Part shown: positions 32,435-44,699 of the stretch, piece by piece
How the letters are laid out: the number at the start of each line of letters is the position of its first letter
How positions within the stretch are numbered: the first letter of the stretch is position 1
DNA from: Amblyomma americanum
Taxonomy: Eukaryota; Arthropoda; Arachnida; Ixodida; Ixodidae
Reading direction: 5' to 3'
DNA: 64,000 nucleotides
Assembly (NCBI RefSeq): GCF_052857255.1
Contig: NC_135500.1
Coordinates: 162,241,689-162,305,688, forward strand
The notes under the pieces: model-generated
Told to the model about the DNA's origin: nothing
The model's database searches: none
The model's input: the letters and a program-made list of their open reading frames with translations, nothing else
Translations under genes and position numbers: made by a program

Positions 32435-33252
32435 TTGAGAACAGATGTAGATAAGAGTTAGTCGAGAATACCTAAATAATTAGCGATTCGCTGATGACAC
32501 TGCCTTGCTAGATCACTCAGGAGATGAGATGCAAAGCATGACCAAAGGTTAGCCAAGCAAAGCAGAACGGTAGGTCTTAAAATCAACATGCAGAAAACCA
32601 AAGTAATGTTCAACACTCTTGCAAGGGAACAGCAGTTCAGAAATGGTATCGAGATGCTGAAAGAGGTAAGGGAATACGTCTACTTAGGGCAGGCAGTGGC
32701 TGCTGATCCGGATTATGAGAGTGAAATAACTCGGAAATTAGAATGAAGTGGTGCGAAAGTGAGAGGTTCTCTCTGAACATGAATGCCAGTTTACCTGTAT
32801 CCATCAAGCGGAAAGTATACGACAGCTCTGCCTTACCAGTACTCACCTATGGCCAGAAACGTGGAGGCCGACGAAAAGGGTTGAGCTTAAGTTGACAACG
32901 CAGTGACCTATGGAAAGAAAAATGAAAGGTGTAATGTTAGGAGACCGGAAGTTGGCAGAATGGGTGAGGGAACAAACGCGTGTTAATGACATCCTACTCG
33001 AAATGAAGAGGACGAAATGGGCTTTGGCAGGGCATGTACTGCGAAGGCAAGATAACAGCTGGTCTTCAAGGGTAACGGAGTGGATTCCAAGAGAAAGTAA
33101 GCGTAGCAGGGGGCGGCAGAAGGTTAAGTGACTGAATGAGATAAGGAAGCTTGCAAGCATAGGGCGGGCGCAGTTGGCAAAGGACATTGTTTCTTGAGAT
33201 GCATGGGTGAGGCCTTTGCCCTGCAGTGGGCGCAGTCAGGCTGATGATGGTG
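32435..33252 (+). pseudogene. RTE LINE, 3' half
   Basis: The reverse transcriptase active site is legible: RFADDTALLDHSGDEMQSMTKG near 32,484-32,550 (FADD at 32,487-32,498). Then GLKINMQKTKVMFN, FRNGIEMLKEVREYVYLGQAVAADPDYESEITRKLE, SLPVSIKRKVYDSSALPVLTYG, and at 32,910-33,131 MERKMKGVMLGDRKLAEWVREQTRVNDILLEMKRTKWALAGHVLRRQDN. The 3' end is CTGCAGTGGGCGCAGTCAGG followed by CTGATGATGG. Frame changes and stops separate these blocks. The 5' half with endonuclease is absent (5' truncation). It is the best preserved of the three RTE copies. Confidence 0.9.
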
Positions 33253-36200
33253 AAATCTTTCTATGCTTTGCAGTGATGGCTGCATGGAGAACTACAGTTC
33301 ATGGCAGTACTATTTACCTACATTTAAAAAAAAAATTCTAAACAGTGCCGAACAACTTCGTAGTTGCTATCATGCTGCACATTCCAACCACACATACAAG
33401 TAATGAAGGGGAAGGGGGTGCACCTACTGCGAACTTTAGATGTTCTTCCCTGATTAATGTTCTCCCACTATTTGCACCCGCTTGCAAGAGCCGTCAGCCA
33501 CTGGATGAAAAGAGAGGCATTTGCATAAAACTGGCGTTAATCAGAAGAAAACCTGTCACCGTTTCATATGCAAATAAGAACATTTTTCTTCCATTTCATG
33601 CAAGGGTAAAGAGTTCAGAACAAGCTAATTCGGACGAACTTTGGGTCATCGGTTCAATGGCGTGCCCTCCCTAACCGATACATTGTACGTTGGTCAGTAC
33701 TTCAGTACGACATGGTATCTTTCCGCAGTGTGCTTCGCAACTGATAAAGGGTCCCCCAAATCTTCTTCTAAACCCCGAATTAAATATGAATTTATGATGT
33801 CTGAGAAGAAGATACAGACCTTTCATTATTCTTCGCCTTGGCTGCTTTTGCGGTCAAGCCATTTAAGCGTCGTTCCCTTGCACCTTCCGGCCACCTCCGA
33901 AAAAAGAAAAAAAGACGAAAACCGGCTCTCTCGTCCCACTAGACGGCCACGGATCGAGACTGCCACTACACTGCCGTAAGTTGAGTAAAATATTTAATTC
34001 TTCTCCCTGTTTGCTACTTGTTTCTTGTTAGTTTAACGCCAAAGGTAAAAAATGTTTGTCAAAAACGATTAGCCCAGTGGGAAAAGAGAAAGAATATCTG
34101 AAGAGGCCGCGAGGAAGAGAAACAGAAGTCAACATGGGGCGGGAAAGACTGTTGCTGTCTCAATACAAGGAAATCGTCTTAATATGGTTTACAGTTTCGC
34201 TGTGATGGCAACTTTGCCTGTTAGTCGCATTTGAGTGCATTTACAAGTTTTACTTTTCTTGTTATTTCAGCATGTACTATCGATTTACAAAAATGCTTTA
34301 ATGTAGGAATGCTGCCGCCTTATTCCTCATTTTAAAAGGAGTGATGGTGCTATACCTTAGCCATTAACTTATCTTGACACCCCAAAGCACCGATTTTTAG
34401 AATTAAACTCAGCCACTGTTTCGCGCGTTACCGTATTGATATTAGTGACCCGATAATTGTCAAGAAACTTTTTTTCTGAACAACCATTACAGATAGCACC
34501 TTAGAAGCACGCAGAGAGAACTTAAATAATGTCCGTTTTCAAGACGCTACAATACTTTCGAGCTTCAGTGCCGCTATTAAACACACACAAGGTAGCCGCA
34601 TAAACCAAGAGACTTATAACATCACCACCTTACCTACGCCCCCGCCAAAAAAAAATCTTTCCCATATCCCTTTAATTAACCGCGTCCTGCAGCAGTTGCA
34701 CCCAGCAGCAGCAGTTTGATGTCTGTTTTATATCTCTGAACATCCAAAATAATATCATTCTTCTTGTTTCATACCCTTTCTTTTTTATTCGTGGTAAAAA
34801 AAATAGCAACCTTTGTGATTGAAAACTTCACTTAATAGGGAGCCTCCTTGATCTACGTGCACCCCGCCATTAGCCCGCCATAGGCAGCCAGCTAGTACTC
34901 TACTGGGTGCATCTCGTAACACGATATTATGACGGGACGTCTATTTAGAGCATTGTCTACTGGAAACTACTACGTGTTCTAATACATTTGTGCTCTTAGA
35001 AATCTATACATTTCCCATCGTCATTATCAGCCCAACGTTACCGACTACAAAACAAAATGCTTCGTGAATTGCGTTGGCCTGGACTTGAGCACTTTTTCCA
35101 GCGCAGTGCATGTGCGGACAAAGAAACGAAAACTCTCATCCTCTGTTCAGGCCTCTCGCAGACATAGTACAGCGTTCAAAGACCAATGTTCCGCCCCGAG
35201 TGCTCCTCCTCTCCCTGTAACTTGACTTGGCTTGTGTCATGTCACCACTCTCGTGGCTTAATCACAACTGCGGCCCCAGCTACTAGGGTGGCGACCACAA
35301 TAGCGCACAGTAAGTCATTTCAAGATTTTACCTTGAAATTTGTTTTCAGCCTTTTTGCGTTGTCTTGCTTCGACACGCACCGTACTTAATAATGACTAAA
35401 CTAGGGCGCGACAACCTGTAATACACGGGTCGGCGTCGAGCGACTCATGCATAAAGATGCTGCACATCAACAAAGCGCTGGCGCAGTAATGGTAGCTACG
35501 CTATCAAATCTTCTATGGCGGGGCTTTGTCAGAACTGGCGGTCTTTATGAGTAGCCAGAGTTAATACAAGGCGAAATGTAAAAGTGAATTTTTTGCCATA
35601 AAGTACAAATAATACTGCTTTGTCGTTCTTACATGCTCTCTTTGAAAGCAGTATTCTTACTTTCAGCAAGGAAAAGACGTCCTCTTTTTTGTACTGGCTA
35701 AATAACAAACAATAATATACTTTGCCTCCTCTTTGTCTGAAAGATTGCAGATTCGCCGAAAGAAAAAGGTTCAAGTCAACAGTTTGAGACTTGAAGTCGA
35801 ATGGGAAATCTCAGAAACTTCTCCTGTGATGTAGTGTGGCCCTCATTCTACGGGTGACACGTTTCAGGATTATTTGATGCATGGTACAGTAGTTCTAGAA
35901 GCTGCTTGTGGCCTTTCAGCATTTGCGCCTATTGAACCAATGACTGCTTGCCTATCTTTTGTTGAAGAGAGCTAAATTTCTGGTGATGTTTCTGTCGTTT
36001 AAGGATGAGCTTGCGCACCCTTCCTACAAAAACCTGCTGAAAGTATACTTCGACGCATATTTTTGCTGTGGCCATCTTTTGCTCTTTGTGTGGCTGCATA
36101 TAAGTATGCTAAATAGTGGTGCCGTTCGATGTTTTTGTGTGTTCGTTAACAAGTTCAAAGCATTAACTATGCAGACGATTTCGCGCTTTTTTCTGTGATG

Positions 36201-37904
36201 AGAAGACAAGCATAAACAAAATCCTTCACTTCGAGGAGCTTGACTCGGTTTTAGGTACACCGATCAGTCATTCTATATATTGTGGTCTGTGGTTTGTTTG
36301 TGGGGCTTACGCGGGTCGAATATGCTGGTATTACAAGGACGCGTGAGCCACCCAAATACCTTGATATTCTTTTAAGTTCCTATAAGCATAGTGCTCATTA
36401 CTGGAAAAAACGCATGCCTTCTCTACAGAGCGAAGCGCAAAGTTTAGTCCTGCATGGCGTTTTAATAATTAGCACAGCTACTACCTGTAGCATCTTTTTG
36501 AGCACGAAAATTTATTATATTATGCAAGGTATTCATTCCACTAGAGCTTATACAAAGCGCTCGCATTTGCTCCAAAAGAATTATTAGGAGCCAATTGACG
36601 TGAAAATAATTTATGCAACGGGCAAATGCAAGTGATTTTGCCTGAGAATCCTGATAGGCAATATGATAATTCGCCATACTTGCGCAACTTATCCGCCAAG
36701 ATTTCACGCTAATGCACAGAAACTGTACGCTTTTTTTTTTAGAGACAAGCTTAGCAAAATAAAGGACATAGTGATTCCAATGCAAAACGCAAGTGTCAGA
36801 ATAAAACGATACGTATTGAAACTGCTAAGAAAAGAAAGGTGTCCAATGATTTCTTTGATTTATTTTCTACGAAATTTTTCCTCTTTTTTACATTTCTTTC
36901 AAAAACAGATGTGCCACATTCAGTGATCTTCAGGGGACCTATTGATGGTACTCAGATGCTCAATGCAAGGTGGCAAAACGTCTTACGGGATTTTCCGCAC
37001 TGAAATACAAAGATAAAAGTGATCTCCTCTTGTGCCACAAAAACTGGGCTACTGCGTTAATGGAGTGGCGTCCTCTTAATTTCGGCCTTCTGTGCTGACT
37101 TAATTTTCAATTTGACGGCACCGCTCACTCGTCTCTGTGAGATTATGTTCTGCGGTCCTCGAGCGCCCAGAGAACGTCCCCCACAAAATACCGGCGCGAA
37201 CTTTCGGCTCAGCTTTTGTGTTTCACGATGTGTCCCGCTAGAATTCCCGGACACTTCCCCACCGATTGCCTCTGACAGACGTTTGCTTGATTTCTTTCTC
37301 GAACACAGCCGAGTAGAAAGGAAGGAAGTGATTTGCTGGTCGACCACGACAAAGCCCCACGGTGTCCGAGGAACACAGAAAAGCAGCGGAGATTGAGGAC
37401 CGGAGAGAAAATTTGGAAGGATGTGGTATGTTGTGAGGACACGAAGACCACAACGGGTGACAGAGCGGGTTTTGGCTTCCGACCTTTTTTTCCCCTTTTG
37501 TAAAAGATGGTGTGGCTCCCAGAAAAAGAGTTCCCGTAGACTGGTAACCTTGTCCACAGCGGAAGTTTGGACGAAATAGTGAGGCAAGCGCAGTTGGGCT
37601 AAATAGAAGAAGTGCGAAAGATGTTCAAGAAGGCGTTCCGTAAAATATTGGCGTGAATATGAACGCCCTCGTAAACATCAGATATGACACATTCACATCC
37701 ACAAAGATGAATATTTTGTTACATTACTTTTATTCTTGCTGTTTAGTTTTGAATTGGCGCAGTCACTAAGAACGCACTAATTGGAACGTAAAAATGCAGA
37801 AAATGAAAAAAAAAAAACGCCAAACAAAACGGAAAAACTTTAAGCCGTGAACGAGGCTACAACGATTCGATAAATTGTACAGAGCGTGCACGTCAAACTA
37901 AAGT
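33253..37904. other. No gene recognised
   Basis: 4.6 kb with only short frames. The longest, 176 codons on the minus strand at 37,057-37,587, has two rival frames in the same place and no recognisable domain. A plus-strand frame at 35,186-35,389 passes a splice-donor-like CACAGTAAGTC near 35,307-35,315, which is weak evidence for an exon. Confidence 0.45.
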
Positions 37905-38312
37905 TAGAAAGTGAAGTTCTTTTTCAGCAGCGCAGGGGACAAAGGACGAGACAAGTGCGCAGACACGGCGCTGAACTTACAACCGGTTTTTATTGAGGCG
38001 ATTTCCACTACTTAAATACAGTGGCAACCAATCTCAAATGAAAAGACAGATGGACAAAACAGATTGGCGATAATGACAATTCCTGAGCACAAGTCTACAG
38101 TGGCACAAGACCAGCTGCGCACGTTTTTTCTCTTCTCACCAAGGAAACGTAGTTCTTTATCAGACAGAGCTATTGAGGCAAAGCTTACACATTCATCTTT
38201 GAATCTATGGATTTCATGGGCTTCAATGATTTCCCGAGTTATTTTTGTTCTATTATCTGACAGCACTCGGCACTGACTGAAAACAGAATTACACGGCGCT
38301 TTCATGTTCTTT
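37905..38312 (-). mobile_element. Penelope-like element, 3' fragment (GIY-YIG C-terminus and terminal repeat)
   Basis: The minus-strand frame 38,335-38,012 contains SDNRTKITREIIEAHEIHRFKDECVSFASIALSDKELRFLG, which fits the C-terminal end of the GIY-YIG endonuclease of Penelope-like retroelements as seen in ticks. Downstream it runs into CCTCAATAAAAACCGGTTG, then CAGCGCCGTGTCTGCGCAC, a typical terminal block. The intact element encodes a reverse transcriptase plus endonuclease. Only the last part is here, so it is 5' truncated. The frame past LRFLG is probably UTR. Confidence 0.55.
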
Positions 38313-38344
38313 TTTGCATCCCGGCACCTTAGCATTCATTGAAG

Positions 38345-38425
38345 AGACTGCACAGAGGAAAGAAAAAAGAACGAAAAAGCACCGTGTTATCCTGTTTTCA
38401 GTCAGTGCCGAGTGCTGTCAGCGTA
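38345..38425 (+). mobile_element. Inverted Penelope-like 5' piece
   Basis: CTGTTTTCAGTCAGTGCCGA... at 38,392-38,420 is a perfect 29-bp inverted copy of 38,258-38,286. The similarity extends, with a few mismatches, over about 55 bases into AAAAGAAC. Together the two pieces are head to head. This is the pattern expected from 5' inversion during insertion or from two adjacent truncated copies. Confidence 0.75.
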
Positions 38426-38430
38426 TGAAA

Positions 38431-39593
38431 AGGAAAAATAAAGATTCGTAGCTTGCCGAAATGTCTAATTTTTGGTGCAGAAACATCTACAAAAAACTTG
38501 ACGCAAGCAGGCAAATCAACCGAAAGTATTGTATTGTGCACTACGTTTTTTGCTCATATCACTCGTACCAACAATCATAGATTTTAACAATGCATGCTAT
38601 GAAATGTATATACTTTTACATTTCTAATGAGGTAACAGTTGTTTCTTTAGGTTAAGCAGAACAACCGCGAGCGCACAGACATTAAAATGGCCAGTGGCCA
38701 CAAAAGCATACGACCTTTGCCTTAAAATATAATATTCACCACCAATTTTTTGAAGTTTCTGGATGATGTTCCAACGCGGCCTTTGAAATTAACAAAAACA
38801 CTTTTCATAGTGAACGATTTCTTGTTGAGCGCATTGACTCGTTTCTGCTGTGTACTTTTTTACTTAGCATGCTTTCCTCGCTTTCGGTAAATGTCCTCTG
38901 GTAAATGTTTGCCTCTAAGCATGAGTTCGTCTAATTATGTTTTTCTTTGTATGTCTCGTTCGGCCATGGTAGTTTCCTGGACGATAAGTGCGGATTCAGC
39001 CGGGTTGACATTTTGATACTCACTAAAGCTATCACACTTTCAGCCACGCAGAAAATCAGACATATGGAGCTGCTTTGAAAGCGTACGATTCCGCTAGATG
39101 AAAGTAGGCCCCACCTTCGTCACTTGTACGCGCGAGGCGTCTTCCCTGCAGACATGAATGCTCATCATTTAAAAGCAATTTTAAAGACGGGATGTTGCTG
39201 TTGGTTTTGCTTTTTTTGCTAAATTTAAGCCGCAAGAATGCTCGCCATCGCTTCTATAAAGCACCGCCTTCCCAAAGCTTCTGTGTCGTTTATCTGGCGC
39301 ACTGGAGCAGATTTCCCGAAGTTCTAGTTGCGCACACCACGGCAATACTTTGTTATATCCTATAAAAAAATAGTCGAGCGCAAGTTTCGCTATGATTGAT
39401 CGCCCATTTCGATCCCGTGCGAATTGCTGTTCCTTAGTATAGCCAGACCACCTACTTGCGCCAGAACCCACGTTGCCTTCGGGCATATTTCTCCCTCTTC
39501 TAACGTATTAATTCAATTATCGACATCATGTTTACAAATGTCCCGCCTCCAGAAATTAGATCTCGCTTTAGAGCAATAAATGAGTGATCTTGA
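38431..39593. other. No gene recognised
   Basis: Contains a 101-codon minus-strand frame (39,181-39,486) of unknown nature just downstream of the exon candidate at 39,594-39,791 on the same strand. Confidence 0.45.
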
Positions 39594-39791
39594 CTCACGC
39601 GCAAAAGAATGAAATTCACCGTCGTAAATGGCATTCGGAACCGAAGCAGACTCACTCGGGCGTATGCTACAACTTTCCTCATCAGCATTAAACACTGTTT
39701 CCAGCATCGCACATGGAACGCTGGGCTGAGCCTGTTTTACTGCTCGCGATTCCGCTAGTGAGTCAAAAAGGCTTAACTTCGCTTGGGCCAT
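39594..39791 (-). CDS. Candidate first coding exon, unknown protein
   Basis: Starts with a true ATG at 39,789-39,791 (TTTATGG context) and reads MAQAKLSLFDSLAESRAVKQAQPSVPCAMLETVFNADEESCSIRPSESASVPNAIYDGEFHSFAR. Directly after FAR comes GTGAGTCA, a good donor. The composition is balanced and unlike the repeats. No signal peptide, membrane segment or known domain is visible. The open frame continues past the donor to 39,513. No downstream exon or promoter was identified. A chance open frame is quite possible. Confidence 0.25.
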
Positions 39792-41119
39792 AAACGTGCA
39801 ACTCTGTTTTCAGCCGCCACTGTGTGAGGAATACGGGCCGCTAGGCTAGCGCTTCAGTTCTCGTTCATTCGTCCAACCAGCGTACGGGCCTGAGATATAC
39901 TGCGATTGTAAAAAGCGAAGGCTATGGATAACTGCTCTTTTCCTGGATGTGTGCCTCTGCTTTCCCCCTTGAGGTGATAAAAACTGCGCCACGGAGTGGA
40001 ATTGTGCTAGGGCCTCAAGCGATGCGTTCAAATTGGTTCTTTAGAATTCGGTGGAGTTTAGATCATTAAACAGAAATGCTAATGGGGGTGGATTTAACAG
40101 TAAGTCTCGGAGGGCCGCTTGTAGGAAGTGGAGAGGGGGAGGCGTTCAAATGTGGCCCGATAAAGTTTTACCCTAAATGAAACCTACTACTTTTCTTTAG
40201 GTCCGCCCATCATTGTTGAAACGAGGCTTGTGCCATCCCAGTGTCGACTTACGCTAGTTTCCTCGAAAACCTACAGTAGCAAGAAAGTGGAGAGGAGGTA
40301 TTGTTTGCTATTCGTGGATTTATGTCCCTCTGGCTTCAGGCATATAGGCACCAGAAACACCCAGGAAGTGACTCTCAGCGGGTCTTTTAAGTGGTTAGCC
40401 TCCAGACATCTCCAACCCAACACTAACATAATTATTTTTACTCAAAAAAAATCTGACAAGAACGTCTGTTTGTAGCGGCGGATCGCTCAGACAACGGAGC
40501 AAACGGCCCAGTTCCGCGCACCTAACTTTCATGGCCTGCTTCGTGGCGCCTTGCAGCCTGGCGTGGATTTCGCGAAAACCACCAGTACGTCCAAGCAAGT
40601 GATGAAATGCTCGATTCACGTGCGCAGAAATAAGTAGGCAAAAGTGAACGGTCTAGATCAATTTGGAAAATTTGAAATGAATCTACGAAGTGCATGTGAG
40701 AATCTGATACGTAAATCATGTGTGAGACATTTATACACATGAAACGCATTCACAAAAAAAAAATGTACATTTTATGCAAACAATGCAACCAAATAAGTCT
40801 GACAACGGAAGGAATGGAAATAGTGCTGTTACGTGGTATGACCTGCTGTCGGCAACCCGATTAGTCTACAGCCTTTATGAACCTATATGTGTCCACCACA
40901 AAATTTTCAAGAACATTTGCTGATTATTCTTCGATGCGTTCTGCTACGTGCTCCTGCGCAGACCTGCCAGGAAACTAAGCTACGCTGAAGTTATCCTACA
41001 GCCCTCAAGTTCCTGTAAAAATCCTTGTCAACCGCGATAAAAGCCGCAATAAAGCGTAACATTTTTCATGTTTACAGACTACTGTCCACTAGCGATCGCA
41101 TTAGAATATGAGGGATAAC
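39792..41119. other. No gene recognised
   Basis: Short frames on both strands, none supported. Confidence 0.5.
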
Positions 41120-41440
41120 CGCAACGTTGACCTTGTAGTTTGAGAATCCGCCTCGTATGATGGAGGTACCCGTCGGGGTTCGGTTCCCAGTGGCTCCAGA
41201 TACCGGCTGGTGATACAATTGGTACAAGCTTGCCCCTCCCTTCCCTGGTGCTCGGCTTCTTTGGAGTTATATGCTTGGGAAATCGCTGTTTTACCCCACC
41301 TGGAGTAGTCGAAAACACTATATGCGATGGCGGTCTTGCCACAGATGCCTTTGCGCCAGAAAAATTTGCCACCACCATCATCAAGATACAGAGGATTGGC
41401 TCCAAGAAAATGAACTGCGTCGCAGGTGGCGACAAGTGAA
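41120..41440 (+). repeat. tRNA-like repeat, best copy of family 3
   Basis: GTAGTTTGAGAATCCGCCTC, GATGGAGGTACCCGTC and GGGGTTCGGTTCCCAGTGG give an anticodon-arm-like part and a good B box (GGTTCGGTTCC). Downstream, CCGGCTGGTGATACAATTGG, CTTGCCCCTCCCTTCCCTGG and TGCTCGGCTTCTTTGGAG match a body I remember from tick repeats. The A-box side is weak. It looks like a tRNA-derived SINE distinct from Ruka. The 3' border is approximate. Open frames here (for example 41,079-41,435 minus) lie inside the repeat. Confidence 0.5.
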
Positions 41441-43157
41441 GATACCGTTACCGTTTACCGTTTATTAGTCACAATATATGAGAATTCATGAAACGCATAA
41501 GTTATTGGCTTTGTACGGCTGATTCCGTGTAGCAACTAAAATCAGCTTCCCTTTATTTCGACGTATTACACTGAAGTGATTTCTCCGCTACAGCGGAGCG
41601 ATTTTGAGAAGTCATTGTAAGACTAATACCGCAGACTAGACCAGCCGCGTCAGCATAAGCTGAAAATGAGATTTATGACAAATCAACTACCCAGGTATCC
41701 ACTAATAGAATTAGTAAAGGTGAATACACGAAGAACAAAAAGCTGCGTGTATTTCTACAAAGAAACTGGTGCATAACGCTGGTAGAGATAAATAAATTAT
41801 CACCAACAAAAAAAATCCACAATGTGACGAAGGCTATCCACACATAGTGTCATAAGCGTCTCCTTCCGGCCACCGAAATGACACAACGCAGCAGAGGACA
41901 AAAACAACACACAACTGTACACTGGATGGAGAGCGCAGCTTGAAAAGCGCTACGTAGCAGAGCTGAGGTTTATGCCGTTCTGATATCTCTGAGAACTAAC
42001 CCCATCAGCACCTAGCAACAACCTCAAGATCATCCCCGAGAAAAACATAAAACCAGTCGTAAACCTAGAAAGAGAGGGATAAAAGGAAGGCTGCTGAACA
42101 ACAGTGCCGGGTTCCGACGAAGGCAAACGGCAGAGCTATTTCTGGCTGCGAGCCATGTGGCGGGCACCAACACCTGCGTTCCTGGAAGCTCCTTATGTTT
42201 TTCTACTAAACCTGGCTATTGTGAAGCCTCGCAGTGAGGTTTGCAAAGCTCGGTGTTTTTTTCCAGCCGTATTTCTCTTTCTTTCACTTACAATTGTTCT
42301 CAAAAAAGAAAATAAGTAATGCAGTCAGGTGTTCTCCTTTGTATAGAGGATTGTCCTTGCAATGAAAGAGGCGAGCGACAACACGGCCCGCTCACCGTAC
42401 CTTTTTTTTTTTTGGTTGCTTTGGTTGTCACATTTTCGCCAACTGTCCATGAGAGGATGGAGGCAGCTGCTCGAGCTGCTCTTTCACAACAAAAACCTGG
42501 ACCGTTCACGGGGTGCGCTTGTGTGGGCCCGAGGCGAAGACTGGAATAAAGGAGGCGGATTCCTCAGAGAGACGAGGGAGGTCAGCTGGTCGCTAATTGA
42601 ATCGGTCCCCCTGCGGCAAGCTTCGCGTGCCCTAATTACGAGATCAGGTCACACCCCATCTTCGACTGCTATGTTGGACAGAGGCCCAAAGCAGTTCCTG
42701 AATTAATCGATCTATGTTCTCTTGTGCTGTGTGATGCACAGAGGCTACAGGAAGAGCTCCAGGCTACTGTGTTTGTTACTCGCAAGCACCGCTTACGTTA
42801 GAGCATTTGCTCGTTTCTGATACCTACTATAAGTGACATCATCTGTGGCAAGGACCTTCTTTTCAGATTTTCTGCTAATCACGTTTAATTTGCCAAGAAC
42901 TGTTCCAGCGAACAATTTCGGCAAAAGGAGTACTTATAATGCGGCTAAGATAATATCTGAAAGCACAGCCCTTTGTTCTCTCGGTCTTGATTATGTGTTC
43001 ACTACAAATAACACCGAAATGCGACCTTCGCGCTTAATAACAGACACAAAATTCACAACACCTGCCACAGTGTACACGTTCCACTAAGTGTCATTGTGTC
43101 TTTCGACTCCAGCATGCACTTCAAGGAGCCATGACCCTTATAGCTTCATTATGCTTG
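41441..43157. other. No gene recognised
   Basis: Short frames only, for example 42,362-42,706 plus (114 codons), which crosses a T-rich run and overlaps two other frames. Confidence 0.5.
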
Positions 43158-43200
43158 CTTTTAAAGGGGCTCTGAAAGGGGTTCTCAATAAAGTTTCAGT
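43158..43200 (+). repeat. Single terminus of a TTAA-type DNA element
   Basis: TTTTAAAGGGGCTCTGAAAG resembles the left end of the TTAA-flanked element at 15,243 (TTAAAGGGGCCCCGAAACAC). No matching right end was found nearby, so this is a solo end or a truncated copy. Confidence 0.35.
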
Positions 43201-43879
43201 ATGCGTGGGAAGTAAAGACGCCGCTTAACGTATGTACTCCAGGAGCAGTTTTTTGTGCGCAGTTGTTATAACCGCGGTCGTTTGTAGTCAAAGTTTGAAT
43301 ATCGGCGTCTTCACGGCTTTGCCTCTCTTCGCGACAATTTTTGCGGGCTGAAAGGTCGGCGCTCCTTCGCCGACATCACGCACTCCGTCCCATCGCTTGC
43401 TGCCAAAGTGCGGGAATACCTCATGTGGGGGGGGGGTGAGGGGGGGGACTTCTTTGACCAACCAGATCGAAGCGGCTGAGTGACCGCGGGGCCTTAGCAG
43501 TAGTGTGACATCTGAAAGAGTCTAAGCAATATCCATCTTCTAACCGACATACGAAGACTAGCGATACGGCGGAGAGCCGAGAGTTGCAAAAACCGGTCGG
43601 AAAGGGCTCGCCAATATTCACGCAATTTTGGGTACTCGGCTGGGTGTAATAACTATTATTAGGCTCCGGTGTTCATGGCAACCCATTGTAGTGGTTGACA
43701 GTTTATATATGCTCCTTAGAAAGTGTTTCAAGGCCCTTTTAAGTCCTTCTCTACGTCCACAGCATTTTGTTCTTGCCATAAAGCATGTTCTATGCGCGTT
43801 GCATACCAAACAGGAAACTGTCCCATGCAAGTTGAGGGCAATTAAGACGCTGCCACTTCTGTGAAATTTAGTGCCCCCG
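43201..43879. other. No gene recognised; interrupted G tract
   Basis: A G-rich tract at 43,427-43,447 (G10, TGAG, G7). The short frames around it are unsupported. Confidence 0.5.
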
Positions 43880-44400
43880 AGATATTCCTAAAACCCGACT
43901 CCAGCCGTACTCACGAAATATTCAGACAACAAAGAAAATTTGAGGGGGCACTTAAGATCCTCCTTAAGGATATGACGCGATGGCGTTAATGTAAAGTAGA
44001 GAATGACCAGTTCTGCATACGCATTAACAGATCCCTCGAAGTCCTCATAACCCTCCTGGGGCAGTGATGCAGTGGTGCAGCGATTCAACAACGCTTCTGC
44101 TCTGCCTTGGCAGGTGCTGCCACCGGTGAGGCTTGTGCCATTGCTCCGTTGCTCCGTTGTGCCGTTGCTTGTAACGTTGGTTGTGACGTTGCTCTTCCCC
44201 AGCAGCCTCTCACCACCATTCATCAATATAATTGCCATCTGCCACAGCTGGCAGGTTGTGACGACGCCACAAGGTCAGGTCACTTAGATGGCACATTTTC
44301 CACCTGAGTTTCTTCTCCGGGAATTTTTCGTGGATTTTTAGCCCATGGTCTGCGACATCGACGACGACGCCGGCTTTTCTGCAACACAAGATTCTTAATG
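43880..44400 (-). repeat. Interspersed repeat (family 5), minus copy
   Basis: Read on minus: GTTGCAGAAAAGCCGGCGTC, TGACCTGACCTTGTGGCGTC, CACAACCTGCCAGCTGTGGC, GAGGGTTATGAGGACTTCG and GAACTGGTCATTCTCTACTT occur in this order. The same series in the same order is found on the plus strand at 62,565-62,960. The copy has a local tandem run of GTTGCTCC-like units at about 44,140-44,200. The 116-codon frame at 43,888-44,238 runs along the repeat and reads GYEDFEGSVNAYAELVILYF; a decayed coding origin is possible but unproven. Confidence 0.6.
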
Positions 44401-44699
44401 CTCAAGCGTTAATAAGTGGTTTGCATTATGTCAAAATTAGGAATGCGCGAGCTGTACACTTTGTATGCCTCTGCATGATGACGAAATTACTCATTCCTTA
44501 GTGGACGCTCATTCAAGTAAAACTTGTTTCTGCACTAGCTGTTGCATTTTCTTCGGTAATATGTTGGTGCGACTTAAGACGAACGCGTGAGAGGCAGGGA
44601 GAACGACGCGCAACTTCAAACTAAGTTGTAAGTAGCGCGTTGTCTTGTCTCCCACTGTCATGTTCGTCTAAAGCCGCGAAAAACACTCGACGGTTAGTA

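Noticed and set aside
35186..35389. Exon with CACAGTAAGTC donor
   Set aside because: Only a donor-like site is present. No acceptor, domain or composition contrast supports an exon.
37057..37587. 176-codon minus-strand frame
   Set aside because: Three minus-strand frames and one plus-strand frame are open in the same interval. There is no recognisable domain, so composition is the simpler explanation.
41120..41200. Possible tRNA gene
   Set aside because: B box and anticodon-arm-like blocks are present, but a complete cloverleaf with acceptor stem is not visible. Related fragments at 720 and 29,585 point to a repeat family.
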